Shown piece by piece: positions 35,553 to 43,746 of a stretch of DNA of 64,000 nucleotides. The notes under the pieces are model-generated. The model was not told the DNA's origin. It did no database searches and was given only the letters and a program-made list of their open reading frames with translations. A program made the translations under genes and the position numbers. The stretch spans positions 23,861 through 87,860 of the forward strand of contig NZ_QJKM01000022.1 in NCBI RefSeq assembly GCF_003425685.1. Reading direction: 5' to 3'. Origin of the DNA: Rhizobium terrae (GTDB lineage: Bacteria > Pseudomonadota > Alphaproteobacteria > Rhizobiales > Rhizobiaceae). Every line of letters starts with the position of its first letter. Position 1 is the stretch's first letter.

Positions 35553-36415
35553 CGATGCGTCCTTCCGCCACCATCGTCGAAGTCGGCCCGCGCGACGGGC
35601 TGCAGAACGAAAAGCAGATCGTATCAACCGCCGACAAGCTGGAGCTGATCCGCCTGTTGCGGGTCGCCGGTTTCACCCGGCTGGAGGTTACGTCCTTCGT
35701 CTCGCCGCGCTGGGTTCCGCAGATGGCCGATCATGAGGCCGTACTTAATGGCACTGCGCCTGCGCCCGGCCTGATCCGCTCGGTGCTCGTACCCAATGAA
35801 CGCGGCGCGCTTTCGGCGCTCGCCATCGGCGTCGAGGAACTGGCAGTGTTCACCAGCGCGTCGGAAAGCTTCGCGCAGAAGAACATCAACTGCTCGATCG
35901 CCGAAAGCCTGGAGCGCTTCAAGCCGGTCGCGGCACTCGCGGCCGAGCACGGCGTGCGCCTCAGGGGCTATGTGTCCTGCAGTTTCGAATGCCCTTACGA
36001 GGGCCAGATCGCGCCGGAGGCAGCGCTCGCGGTAGCGCAGGCCCTGGCCGATCTGGGCTGCGCCGAAATCTCGCTCGCCGACACGATAGGGCGGGCGCAA
36101 TCCGATCGTGTCGATACCCTGATGCGCATGGCCGTCGGGGCGCTTCCGGCCGAACAGCTGGCCTGCCATTTTCACGACACCCACGGCCATGCGCTTGATA
36201 ATGTCGATGCAGCCCTTGGCTGGAACATCCGCATCTTCGACAGCGCCATTGGGGGCCTCGGCGGCTGCCCCTTTGCTCCAGGTGCGGCGGGCAATCTCAG
36301 CACCGTTTCGCTCGTCGCGCATCTGGAGAGGGCCGGATATTCGATGGGGTTGGACATGGGGGCGATTGAAGCGGCGCAGAGGTTTTCGCTGCAGGTGAGG
36401 GCGCCTCAGTCATAG
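35549..36415 (+). CDS. mvaB: Hydroxymethylglutaryl-CoA lyase
   Basis: DRE-TIM metallolyase of 288 residues cleaving HMG-CoA to acetoacetate and acetyl-CoA. The opening VEVGPRDGLQNE gives metal ligand D16; H207 and H209 (CHFHDTHGH) and N249 (AAGN) complete the metal site, and C240 in GLGGCPFAPGAAGN is the flexible-loop cysteine characteristic of HMG-CoA lyase. Two starts are possible, 35549 (overlapping the hydratase stop) and 35555. Together with mvaA this makes the two-step mevalonate degradation route known from Pseudomonas mevalonii. The gene symbol follows that operon. Confidence 0.9.
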   Translation: MTMRPSATIVEVGPRDGLQNEKQIVSTADKLELIRLLRVAGFTRLEVTSFVSPRWVPQMADHEAVLNGTAPAPGLIRSVLVPNERGALSALAIGVEELAVFTSASESFAQKNINCSIAESLERFKPVAALAAEHGVRLRGYVSCSFECPYEGQIAPEAALAVAQALADLGCAEISLADTIGRAQSDRVDTLMRMAVGALPAEQLACHFHDTHGHALDNVDAALGWNIRIFDSAIGGLGGCPFAPGAAGNLSTVSLVAHLERAGYSMGLDMGAIEAAQRFSLQVRAPQS

Positions 36416-36546
36416 AAGGCCGTCGTGCTTAGGGAGATCAAGGAAACACTCGGCGTCGCCGGTGCCTTAATACGGGCGCGGCATTGATATATTCTGCCCG
36501 TGTCTTTGACGCGATCGCAGGCATTGTGCGGGAATAACGAATTGTC

Positions 36547-36569
36547 GAGCGCGCCTGTCAGGCGCGCTC
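36547..36569. terminator. Perfect GC-rich hairpin before the ABC fragment
   Basis: GAGCGCGCC-TGTCA-GGCGCGCTC is a perfect 9-bp stem, 131 bp after the lyase stop and 22 bp before the ABC ATPase fragment. It may terminate the mevalonate operon, although no U-run follows. Confidence 0.45.
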
Positions 36570-36591
36570 AGGCTCGAACAAGAGCACTCTG

Positions 36592-37299
36592 GTGAAGGTA
36601 GCCAAATCAGCGGGGCCAGTGCCGTCAGGCGCACGCATCACCCTGGTCGGTTCATCGGGTGCAGGAAAGACGACGATCGCCAACCTCTTGCTACGCTTCT
36701 GGGATCCGCAAAAAGGACGCATCACAATCGACGGTCACGATTTGCGGGACATCACTCTCGATAGCCTCCGTGAGCATATCGCACTCGTCGCCCAAGACAC
36801 CTATCTCTTCAACGCGACCCTTGCCGAAAACATCCGGCTCGCCCGGCCAAACGCGACTGATGAAGAGTTGAAACAGGCAATCGAGCGGGCAGCTCTGACG
36901 GAGTTCGTGAATTGCTTGCCGGCTGGATTGGAAACGTCGGTCGGGGAGCATGGTGTGCAGCTGTCCGGCGGGCAGAGACAGCGGATTTCCATTGCCAGAG
37001 CGTTCCTCAAAAACGCTCCTGTCCTCATCCTCGATGAGGCCACTTCGCATCTGGACGCTGCCAGTGAAGCGCACGTCCGCAAGGCTCTCGACGAGCTGAT
37101 GCTCGATCGAACGACAATCATCATCGCACATCGTCTTTCGACGATCCGTGCGGCCGACGAGATTCTTGTCATGCGCGATGGTCGGATTGTTGAGCGAGGG
37201 GCGCATCACGACCTGATCGAAATGGGAGGATTTTACGCCGAGTTGATCGGGCATCAATCGGCAGGTAACGTCCGGGCGGCGATCGCTGCGGCGCGGTGA
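36592..37299 (+). pseudogene. ABC exporter ATPase domain lacking its membrane domain
   Basis: Open frame of 235 residues encoding only the nucleotide-binding domain of an ABC exporter (MsbA/ABCB class). Walker A is GSSGAGKTT, the Q-loop is in LVAQDTYLFNATLAENI, the signature is LSGGQRQR, Walker B ends LILDEATSHLD and the switch histidine is in IIAHRLST. Exporters of this class carry a six-span membrane domain of about 300 residues before the ATPase in the same chain; here the frame opens at a TAA at 36535 and the GTG at 36592 has no good ribosome-binding site. I read it as the 3' half of a broken exporter gene, though a free ATPase cannot be excluded. Confidence 0.7.
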
Positions 37300-37328
37300 C
37301 GATAGTTGTGGCTTGGTCCACGTTCACT

Positions 37329-37360
37329 GTTGGCCCGCCCCGCCACGTATGCGGGCCAAC
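37329..37360. terminator. Hairpin after the ABC fragment
   Basis: GTTGGCCCGC pairs with GCGGGCCAAC (10-bp perfect stem, 12-nt loop), 30 bp after the ABC fragment stop. It was probably the terminator of the original exporter gene. Confidence 0.5.
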
Positions 37361-37403
37361 GTCATTAGCGCTCAAGATCATTGAAAATTCCGGGCCTTCA
37401 CCT

Positions 37404-37775
37404 TCAGCGTATCGATATGAAGATCGGGGACGAACATGTGTCGGGGGGCCACGGGCTTCGGCCTATCGCGTGAATCCGGCCCGCTGCCATCATGCGCAAA
37501 CTCGTCCCCTCCCCGGTCGGCAACTTGAACTCGGTATCCAGATCGGCCAGACCAACAAGATCACCTGAAAGGTCGAACAGTTGCTGCGCGACGAGATGCG
37601 CGACCTCCCCTTCCCTTTGGATGCGGCAGTCGATTGCATCATCGACGAGCACACCACAACACGCCTGCGTTTCTCGAATAAGGTGGGCCAGATGACGATA
37701 TTGGTCAGCCCCGTTTCGTCCTCAATGGTGGTGAACATAACACCCTTGGTCCCGAAGCAAATTACGCCCTCCAAA
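37404..37775 (-). pseudogene. dnaE2: Frameshifted C-terminal remnant of error-prone DNA polymerase DnaE2
   Basis: Two minus-strand frames join to give a DnaE2 tail. The upstream part reads KGVMFTTIEDETG, NIVIWP and LFEKRRRVVV, the conserved OB-fold opening; near 37640 the frame shifts and continues as CRIQREGEVAHLVAQQL, DLSGDLVGLA and FKLPTGEG, ending close to the normal C-terminus. About 900 residues of the polymerase are missing. This is a relic left by recombination with a copy of the imuA-imuB-dnaE2 mutagenesis cassette, common on rhizobial plasmids. No imuA or imuB sequence is visible nearby. Confidence 0.75.
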
Positions 37776-37841
37776 AGGCTGCGACTGCGAGACGCTGCTG
37801 ATTTCAAATCCACAAAACAGCTTTCGGTATGAGGATATTTT

Positions 37842-37856
37842 TGTATTATCGATACA
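37842..37856. promoter_or_regulatory. Candidate GntR operator upstream of the double-wHTH regulator
   Basis: TGTAT-TATCG-ATACA is a 15-bp inverted repeat 40 bp before the GTG start of the regulator gene, inside an AT-rich stretch. Its form (TGTATnnnnnATACA) is that of FCD-type GntR operators, so autoregulation is likely. Confidence 0.5.
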
Positions 37857-37895
37857 TATAAATCACTTTTCCACGTCGTGAGGGATTGATCCATC

Positions 37896-38840
37896 GTGAA
37901 CACAAAGGGTGCGACACCGGAACAATACGGATTGGACACAGGCGGACTAAGTTCCTTGCAGATTGAAGTTGCCCGCAAGCTTATGCCCATTATAAGTACC
38001 GGACGCTGGGCGGTGGGCGAAAAGATCTCCGATGCCGCGTTGGCGCGCGAATTCGGCATTTCCCGCACGCCCGTCCGGCAGGTCCTGCAATTCCTGGCGG
38101 AAATAGGCACCGTCGCGCAAACCGACAACCGTGGCTTCACGCTAGTGCGGCCACCACCTGTCGACGAGAACGTAGACGAGCTCGTGCCGCCCTCCGAGGT
38201 GGACACGCTCTACCGGCAGATCATGCATGCCCGGGCCAACGGGCTGATCGGCAGCGAGGCTTCCGAGACCGAGCTTCTGGAGTATTTCGGTACCTCTCGC
38301 GGCACCGTACGCCGCACGCTCATACGGCTTTCCGCGGAGGGATTGGCCGAACGGCGCGACGGCCATGGTTGGCGTTTCGCAGAATGCCTCGATAATCGCC
38401 AGGCAGTGAATGAAAGCTATGCCTTCCGCGCCATCATCGAATGCGGCGCGGTTATGGAGGACACGTTCTGCGCCGATCCCGAAGCACTTGAAGCTCTGGA
38501 ACGCGAACAGACCGCCCTTCTCAATGCGCCACTCGCTTCGATCGAGGGATCAGCGTGGTTCGAAGCCAATGCTCGCTTTCATGAAACCGTCGTTTCCTGG
38601 TCGAACAACCGTTTCCTCGTGCAATCCATCCGGCGGCAGAACAGCCTGCGGCGCATGACAGAATATGCCGAATTCGCGGAATTGAGCGAGGCCGGCGTAC
38701 GTAAAGCGGCACGCGATCATCTGGCCATTCTGGAGGCGATAAACACCGACGACCGCAAATTGGCTTCCGCCATCCTGTTCCGGCATCTCAGCCGCTCGCC
38801 TGCCGGCGCGGCGGTCACACCCGGCCGAATCGAAGATTGA
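37896..38840 (+). CDS. GntR/FCD-family regulator with two winged-HTH domains
   Basis: Protein of 314 residues. The first winged helix-turn-helix (about 18-76) reads KISDAALAREFGISRTPVRQV; a second complete one lies at about 104-163 with ASETELLEYFGTSRGTVRRTL and LSAEGL. A helical FCD ligand-binding domain follows (165-300). Canonical members have one DNA-binding domain. The start is a GTG with GAGGG about 10 nt upstream. It stands alone on the plus strand, convergent with the hydrolase operon ending at 38893, and is a good candidate regulator of it. An inverted repeat in its promoter may be its operator. Confidence 0.85.
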   Translation: MNTKGATPEQYGLDTGGLSSLQIEVARKLMPIISTGRWAVGEKISDAALAREFGISRTPVRQVLQFLAEIGTVAQTDNRGFTLVRPPPVDENVDELVPPSEVDTLYRQIMHARANGLIGSEASETELLEYFGTSRGTVRRTLIRLSAEGLAERRDGHGWRFAECLDNRQAVNESYAFRAIIECGAVMEDTFCADPEALEALEREQTALLNAPLASIEGSAWFEANARFHETVVSWSNNRFLVQSIRRQNSLRRMTEYAEFAELSEAGVRKAARDHLAILEAINTDDRKLASAILFRHLSRSPAGAAVTPGRIED

Positions 38841-38892
38841 AGCCCGGCAATAGCATCTCGCTGCATCGAACGGGGCAAACCTGTGGCCGGCC

Positions 38893-39732
38893 TCAGTTCT
38901 TGCCAGCGAGAATGGCGGAAAAGAAAGCCTTCACCGGCAACTGAATGCCGCTCCCGTCGTGACTAACACCTGGCACGGTGTCGAAATGCGGCACGACACC
39001 GATGTCCTTCAGCCGCTTTTCCAGCGTATGCAAGCGCTCCACACGCGTGTCGCCGCTGTCGTTGATACCGTTCATCCAGAAGGGCGATTTCGACCCCACG
39101 GTCACGTCCCAGGTTTCTATATCCGCGTCGCCGATGACCAACTGGATCGCTACATGGCGCATGGCCTCCACGTCGAACCGCTGACCGAATATCTCTTCCA
39201 TGCCTTTGACGCCGACCCACCAGGAGGCGCTGTCGTCCGGGAGAGTGACCGTGCCCGGAGCGCCTATCGAAACGGCGCGAAGTCGGCGCGGATGGAGATA
39301 GAGGAAACGGTGAACGAACTGCGCCCCGCCCGAAAAGCCGTGCATCAGAACCTTGTCGCCGTGCACCCGGTAGCGCGCAGCCAGTTCCTCGATCATATCC
39401 AGAAGGATGAGATCGTAGCGGATGCCATGATAGATCACGTGCTTGTAGTTATGAAGGTCTTCCGGGTCGTCGATGCCGGCCGGAAAGAGTGGTGCCAATA
39501 GCACGCACTGCTGTTCTTCCGCGAAGTCGATGAATTCGTCGCGCAGGATATCGGCATCGCGAAGGCTTCCGTGGACCAGCACGGCAAGCGGGTGCACCTT
39601 TTCCCCGCCCGGGTCATAGCCGCTGGGCACGTAGCAGCACCAGGAGAAGCGCTGATCCATTCGCGAGGCGAAGATCGGCGTGCGGCCGCGCCGGTAGAAA
39701 TTCAGCGGTGCGGTCTGTTCCCGTACGGGCAT
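38893..39732 (-). CDS. Alpha/beta-hydrolase (esterase/depolymerase-like)
   Basis: Predicted hydrolase of 279 residues. The nucleophile elbow is GFSGGA with S134, the oxyanion-side motif is LVHGSLRD, and the catalytic histidine is probably in VSHDGSG near the C-terminus. No signal peptide. The start is placed at 39732, with AGAGGA upstream; an ATG at 39774 would overlap the preceding gene. Last gene of a minus-strand operon of amide-processing enzymes, so an ester, lactone or amide formed during breakdown may be its substrate. Family resemblance is general only. Confidence 0.8.
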   Translation of the reverse strand: MPVREQTAPLNFYRRGRTPIFASRMDQRFSWCCYVPSGYDPGGEKVHPLAVLVHGSLRDADILRDEFIDFAEEQQCVLLAPLFPAGIDDPEDLHNYKHVIYHGIRYDLILLDMIEELAARYRVHGDKVLMHGFSGGAQFVHRFLYLHPRRLRAVSIGAPGTVTLPDDSASWWVGVKGMEEIFGQRFDVEAMRHVAIQLVIGDADIETWDVTVGSKSPFWMNGINDSGDTRVERLHTLEKRLKDIGVVPHFDTVPGVSHDGSGIQLPVKAFFSAILAGKN

Positions 39733-39757
39733 GGCGAATCCTCTTCTTGCCTCAATT

Positions 39758-40630
39758 TCATGACCGGATGGCATAATCGGCCAGCACGCGGTTCATGCGG
39801 GCAAACACATCCTTCAATTTTTCATAGCCGGGGCTCCGTTCGCGCGTCGCCTCGTCCATGTAGAGCTTGCGGTTGATCTCAAACTGCACGCTGTGGCGAC
39901 CATGCGCCGGATTTGAATAGGCCGTAACCAGTTCAGCGCCACGGAAAGGTCGGTTCAAGGCGACGTCGAGCCCCTCGGCTTTCAGGGTTTCGGCGATCAA
40001 CGCGACGAATTCCTGCGAGGAGGACGCGCCATGGAGATCGCCGAGGCAGATATCGGCGCGCACCGTGCCGGGCGGATCGGATGAGATCTCATGGCCGACC
40101 GCCGTCATCGAATGGCAGTTGATGTGATAGACCTTTCCAAACCGCGCGTAGACGGCATTGAGCAGCATGGCAAGGTGATGGTGATAAGGCTGCCAATATT
40201 TGCCGATGCGTGCTTCGGCTTCCGCCACGCTCATCGGCGCGGCATACATGGGCTCGTTGCCCCAGGCGAAACGCCACATCAGTCCCATGCCACGCTTCGC
40301 GGTGCCGCTCTCGCGGGTCGGATGCGGCCATTCGCCTGAAACAAGCTGGGTATCCATGTCGCGCAGCGAGCGGTTCACGTCCAGGAAACTGCGCGGGAAA
40401 TGCGCCTTGAGCAAAGGGGCGCCTATAGCGGGTGCGGATTCGAACAGGTCGTCCACATGGGTATCCGCAGCCACCCTGACCCGCTCCACGGTGACGGCCG
40501 GATGGAAATCCTGCGGCATATCCAGCCCGCTATGGGGGCTGTCGAACACCATCGGCACCAGCGGCGCGCGCGGCGCGATGACCGAAATCACGCCCTCGAT
40601 CGTCAGATCCTTGAGATCGCCTGGGATCAT
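39758..40630 (-). CDS. N-formylglutamate amidohydrolase-family protein
   Basis: Enzyme of 290 residues in the FGase/HutG fold. Recognisable are FDSPHSG at about 29-35, the VDDLF and DVNRS segments, and INCHSM with a zinc-type histidine. True HutG cleaves N-formyl-L-glutamate in histidine breakdown; no other hut gene is present, so the substrate is probably a different N-acylated amino acid. Its start overlaps the RraA-like stop by 4 bp, indicating coupled translation. Confidence 0.85.
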   Translation of the reverse strand: MIPGDLKDLTIEGVISVIAPRAPLVPMVFDSPHSGLDMPQDFHPAVTVERVRVAADTHVDDLFESAPAIGAPLLKAHFPRSFLDVNRSLRDMDTQLVSGEWPHPTRESGTAKRGMGLMWRFAWGNEPMYAAPMSVAEAEARIGKYWQPYHHHLAMLLNAVYARFGKVYHINCHSMTAVGHEISSDPPGTVRADICLGDLHGASSSQEFVALIAETLKAEGLDVALNRPFRGAELVTAYSNPAHGRHSVQFEINRKLYMDEATRERSPGYEKLKDVFARMNRVLADYAIRS

Positions 40631-41343
40631 GATGTCTTTCCTTCTTCCTTGCCTTCCCTATCCTTGCTTGTCGCGGTCAAACGAGCATTGATCTTCTCGA
40701 CCGCACGGGTGATGTCGCCAAGCTTCTCGCCATCGAGGAGGCGTTGCATGGTGCGCGCCACGCGGCCTTCCCGGGCGATGCAGGGGGCGGCAATCTCCGC
40801 CGCCTCGTCCGCCGGCAGGACGACGACGCCGGAAGCATCGCCGAGCACGAGGTCGCCCGGCAGTACCGGCACGCCGCCGCAGGATACCGGACGATTGAAC
40901 GTGCCGCCGAGATCGAGCTGGCGCGTGGTGACAGAGGATACGCCACGGCACCACACCGGCAGGCCCTCCGCCAGGATTTCCGCGACATCGGTACAGGGGC
41001 CATCGATGACGACGCCGGCAACGCCGGCCAGCCGCGCCGCCCGCGCCACCGCTCCGCCAAGGCAGGCATGGCGGGTATCACCGAGCCGATCGATCACCAG
41101 CATGTCGCCGGGACGCAGATGGCTCAGCGCGTAATGCAGCAAGGTGGAGCACATGGCCGGCAGGGCCAGCGTGACGGCAACGCCCGCGCGTGCCTTCTGA
41201 TCGGGCGCGGCGGCCTGGATGCCGGTGCTCATAAAACCGGTATGACGCAGATGGCCGACGCTGGCAGTTTCGATTTTCTCCAGCGCAGCGACGACTTCGC
41301 GCGGCGCCGGTTCGGGCATGGATCCGATGCGCAATTCGGTCAT
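40627..41343 (-). CDS. RraA-like / 4-hydroxy-4-methyl-2-oxoglutarate aldolase family protein
   Basis: Protein of 238 residues in the RraA/HMG-aldolase fold. The core reads GDMLVIDRLGD, GGAVARAARLAGVAGVVIDG, where DG is the metal-site loop; the usual arginine two residues later is replaced (GPCTD). Members are class II pyruvate aldolases or decarboxylases of 2-oxo acids, and RraA itself inhibits RNase E. In this operon an aldolase or decarboxylase role fits better. A charged tail of about 20 residues ends the protein. Overlaps both neighbours by 4 bp. Confidence 0.82.
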   Translation of the reverse strand: MTELRIGSMPEPAPREVVAALEKIETASVGHLRHTGFMSTGIQAAAPDQKARAGVAVTLALPAMCSTLLHYALSHLRPGDMLVIDRLGDTRHACLGGAVARAARLAGVAGVVIDGPCTDVAEILAEGLPVWCRGVSSVTTRQLDLGGTFNRPVSCGGVPVLPGDLVLGDASGVVVLPADEAAEIAAPCIAREGRVARTMQRLLDGEKLGDITRAVEKINARLTATSKDREGKEEGKTS

Positions 41344-42185
41344 AGCTTTTCCTCGTTTCTGGACGTTGCCTGCGAGATCGCCGACTGGACGGCGTCACGT
41401 GGATTGAAATCCGCCAGATGCCGCATCAGCCGGGCGGTGTGGCCGACGATATGGTCGCAGATCGCCCGGCCCTTGTCGGCACTGGCGCGGGAGGCGAGGC
41501 CACCAAGCATGCCCGCCGGATCGACCTCGGTGCAATCGAGCGGGATCTGCAACGGCAGTCCCTCGAAACGGCTCGACAGGACGCCGCCAACGGACAAGCC
41601 GAACGCGCTGCCGCGCGGTGCAGGATCGCGGATTGCGCCGGCATCGACGAGATCGGGGAAAAGATGCATCGAGACGGAGGTGATCGGCTCGCCGCCATGG
41701 CCGCGCACCCGCGCCGCATCCTCGCCATAGAGTTCGCTCCACAGGCGCTCCGGTATGCTCTGCCAGATATTGAGCGAGGGGATGAGCACACCACGTTCGC
41801 GCCGCAGCTTGCGGCAGACCTGGTCGATCAGCGGCGCATTGGTAGTATGGCCGTTGAAGATCAGCAGCTGCTCGTGCCCATGATCGAGGAAGGAGACGAG
41901 AATATCCTCCAGCACCGCGGTGAAGGTCGAGGCGCGCAGCTGGATGCCACCCGCCATGGCACGGAAGAATTCGGCATGGCCGAACGGCAGAACGGGCGCC
42001 GTGAGGCCGTCGCCCGCCCGCGCGCTCATCTCCGCCAGCCGGTCCGTCAGCATGAAATCGCCCATTGGCGCATGCGGCCCCTGCTCTTCCTGGGACGCCA
42101 GCGGGATGAGAATGACAGCCGGCCGCTCCATCCGCCGGGCGAAGGCCTCATGGGTCATGTGGGCAATCGCGACCGGCTCATCCAT
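41340..42185 (-). CDS. Creatininase-family amidohydrolase
   Basis: Predicted metal-dependent cyclic amidase of 281 residues. Family metal ligands are visible as E34 and H38 in EEQGPH, D43 in MGDF, H113 in NGHTTN and E166 in HGGEP. Creatininases open the lactam-like ring of creatinine; relatives act in riboflavin-like and PQQ-like pathways. The start at 42185 overlaps the serine hydrolase gene end by 8 bp. No creatinase or sarcosine gene is near, so creatinine itself is unlikely to be the substrate, and a different cyclic amide is proposed. Confidence 0.85.
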   Translation of the reverse strand: MDEPVAIAHMTHEAFARRMERPAVILIPLASQEEQGPHAPMGDFMLTDRLAEMSARAGDGLTAPVLPFGHAEFFRAMAGGIQLRASTFTAVLEDILVSFLDHGHEQLLIFNGHTTNAPLIDQVCRKLRRERGVLIPSLNIWQSIPERLWSELYGEDAARVRGHGGEPITSVSMHLFPDLVDAGAIRDPAPRGSAFGLSVGGVLSSRFEGLPLQIPLDCTEVDPAGMLGGLASRASADKGRAICDHIVGHTARLMRHLADFNPRDAVQSAISQATSRNEEKL

Positions 42186-43746
42186 GTTTCTTCTCCCTCG
42201 GCGCATCGGCACCGGCCGCGGGATGGCCCGTGAGCTCCGGCAGGGCCAGCTCGGAGGAATTGACGTTGACGCTGCGCGTCAGCCTGACAAGGCCGTCACT
42301 GAAATGCAGCCGCACCGTATCGCGGAAGGCGGTCTCGACGAAGATCCACTCCATTTCCAGCACCATTTCGCCACCTGCGCCTGCCAGCCAGCGGGCGCAG
42401 GCCAGCACACGCAGGCCGGCTTCCGGCTGATAGGAATGGTGCAGCCGGGCGCCGGGCATGGTCGTCACCGTCTCCATGAAGCATCCGAAACCTGCCAGCA
42501 CCTCATGGTCGCCATCGGCATCGCCGAGGGTGAAGCGCAGCGCGTTCGCTTCCTGGGCGATCGATATGCGTTCCACCCCCTGGTCGTTCGGCGCCACGCG
42601 CCAGCTGCCGACGAGCGGTCCGGCTGCCGGGTTCGGGCGGGCAATACCCGGGCGCGGCTTGAGCCGTAACCCGGCAATGCGTACTTCCAGTCGTTCGTCC
42701 CGGCCGGCGACAGCAGCGCCGGCGCCGAGTGCCGGCCGCAATCCGTCATAGATCAGCCCGTGCACGCGGCGATCGTTATCATCAAGCCCACCGGTAAAGG
42801 CCACCACAGTCTTCTCCTTGGGCAGCACGATGCAATACTGGCCGAACAGGCCGTTGGCGGAAAAGCTGTCATGCGGGCCACGCCACCATTGGTAGCCATA
42901 GCCTTCTCGGCGGCTGGCGGACTGGTCATTGCCCGCCTCATCAGGCCCGAGATAATGATCGCCGGTGAAGGTGCCGAGCACCACGTCGCGCACCTGCATG
43001 CCGGTGGCGGCGCGCACCCATTCACGCGGCAGAAGCTGGCGCCCCTGCCATTCACCGTCCTGAAGATGCAATATGCCGAGCTTCAGCATGTCCTCGCTGG
43101 TGCAGCTCAGGCCGTTGCCGCCGGTATTGACGCCATCCGGGCCGGTATCCCAGGTCATGGTTCTGGACATGCCCATCGGGCGGAAGATGCGTTCGTCAAG
43201 ATAATCCCGGATCATCCGTCCGGTCGCCCGCTGCACGATGGCCGAGAGCATGTAGCTTGCCGCGCTGTCATAGACGAACACCGAGCCGGGCTCATGGGGC
43301 GTCGGCTGCAGCAGGAAATCCTTAACCCAGCTGGTGCGCACCCGCCGCCAGGAACCACCGGAAATGCCGCGGCCGTGGCCGCTGGTCATGGTCAGGAGAT
43401 GGCGCACCGTCATGGCCCGGAGGTTTTCGTCAATCGGACCGGTATGATCGGGAAAGAATTTCAGCACGGCATCATCAACCGACAGCAGGCCATCGGCGAC
43501 GGCCAAGCCCACCGCCATGGCGGTAAAGCTCTTGGTCACCGAATGCATCATGTGCGGCCGTTCCGGGGCATAGGGCGCCCAATAGGCATCGAGGATCAGC
43601 GCGCCATCCTGCCAGACGAGAAGACTGTGCAGCTCGATATCCTGACGCTCGAGATCGTCGAGCAGGGCGCACAATATTGCCGGATCCGTGCCGCGCGATT
43701 GTGGGGTGGCGCGCGGCAGGTTCGTGGTCATGCTGATATCTTTCAT
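42178..43746 (-). CDS. Serine hydrolase of the beta-lactamase (class C) / esterase EstB family
   Basis: Protein of 522 residues. The active-site pair is S69-x-x-K72 (SVTK), and the second motif Y159-x-S161 is in VYDSAASY. The catalytic domain covers about 10-390; a C-terminal beta-rich extension of about 130 residues follows. No signal peptide is seen, so it is probably cytosolic and not a resistance beta-lactamase. Relatives include D-amino-acid amidases, D-aminopeptidases and esterases. The start at 43746 overlaps the importer ATPase stop (ATGA), which links it to uptake. A longer frame to 43806 lies inside the ATPase gene. Confidence 0.85.
   Translation of the reverse strand: MKDISMTTNLPRATPQSRGTDPAILCALLDDLERQDIELHSLLVWQDGALILDAYWAPYAPERPHMMHSVTKSFTAMAVGLAVADGLLSVDDAVLKFFPDHTGPIDENLRAMTVRHLLTMTSGHGRGISGGSWRRVRTSWVKDFLLQPTPHEPGSVFVYDSAASYMLSAIVQRATGRMIRDYLDERIFRPMGMSRTMTWDTGPDGVNTGGNGLSCTSEDMLKLGILHLQDGEWQGRQLLPREWVRAATGMQVRDVVLGTFTGDHYLGPDEAGNDQSASRREGYGYQWWRGPHDSFSANGLFGQYCIVLPKEKTVVAFTGGLDDNDRRVHGLIYDGLRPALGAGAAVAGRDERLEVRIAGLRLKPRPGIARPNPAAGPLVGSWRVAPNDQGVERISIAQEANALRFTLGDADGDHEVLAGFGCFMETVTTMPGARLHHSYQPEAGLRVLACARWLAGAGGEMVLEMEWIFVETAFRDTVRLHFSDGLVRLTRSVNVNSSELALPELTGHPAAGADAPREKKHG

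Noticed and set aside
39758..40630. Assignment as hutG of histidine utilisation
   Set aside because: No hutH, hutU, hutI or hutF in the window; a family-level name is safer.
41340..42185. Creatinine degradation by the creatininase-like gene
   Set aside because: No creatinase, sarcosine oxidase or cytosine/creatinine deaminase genes are present; only the family fold is supported.
42178..43746. Beta-lactam resistance gene
   Set aside because: No signal peptide is seen, the gene is coupled to a peptide importer and the protein has a long C-terminal extension; an esterase or amidase role is more likely.
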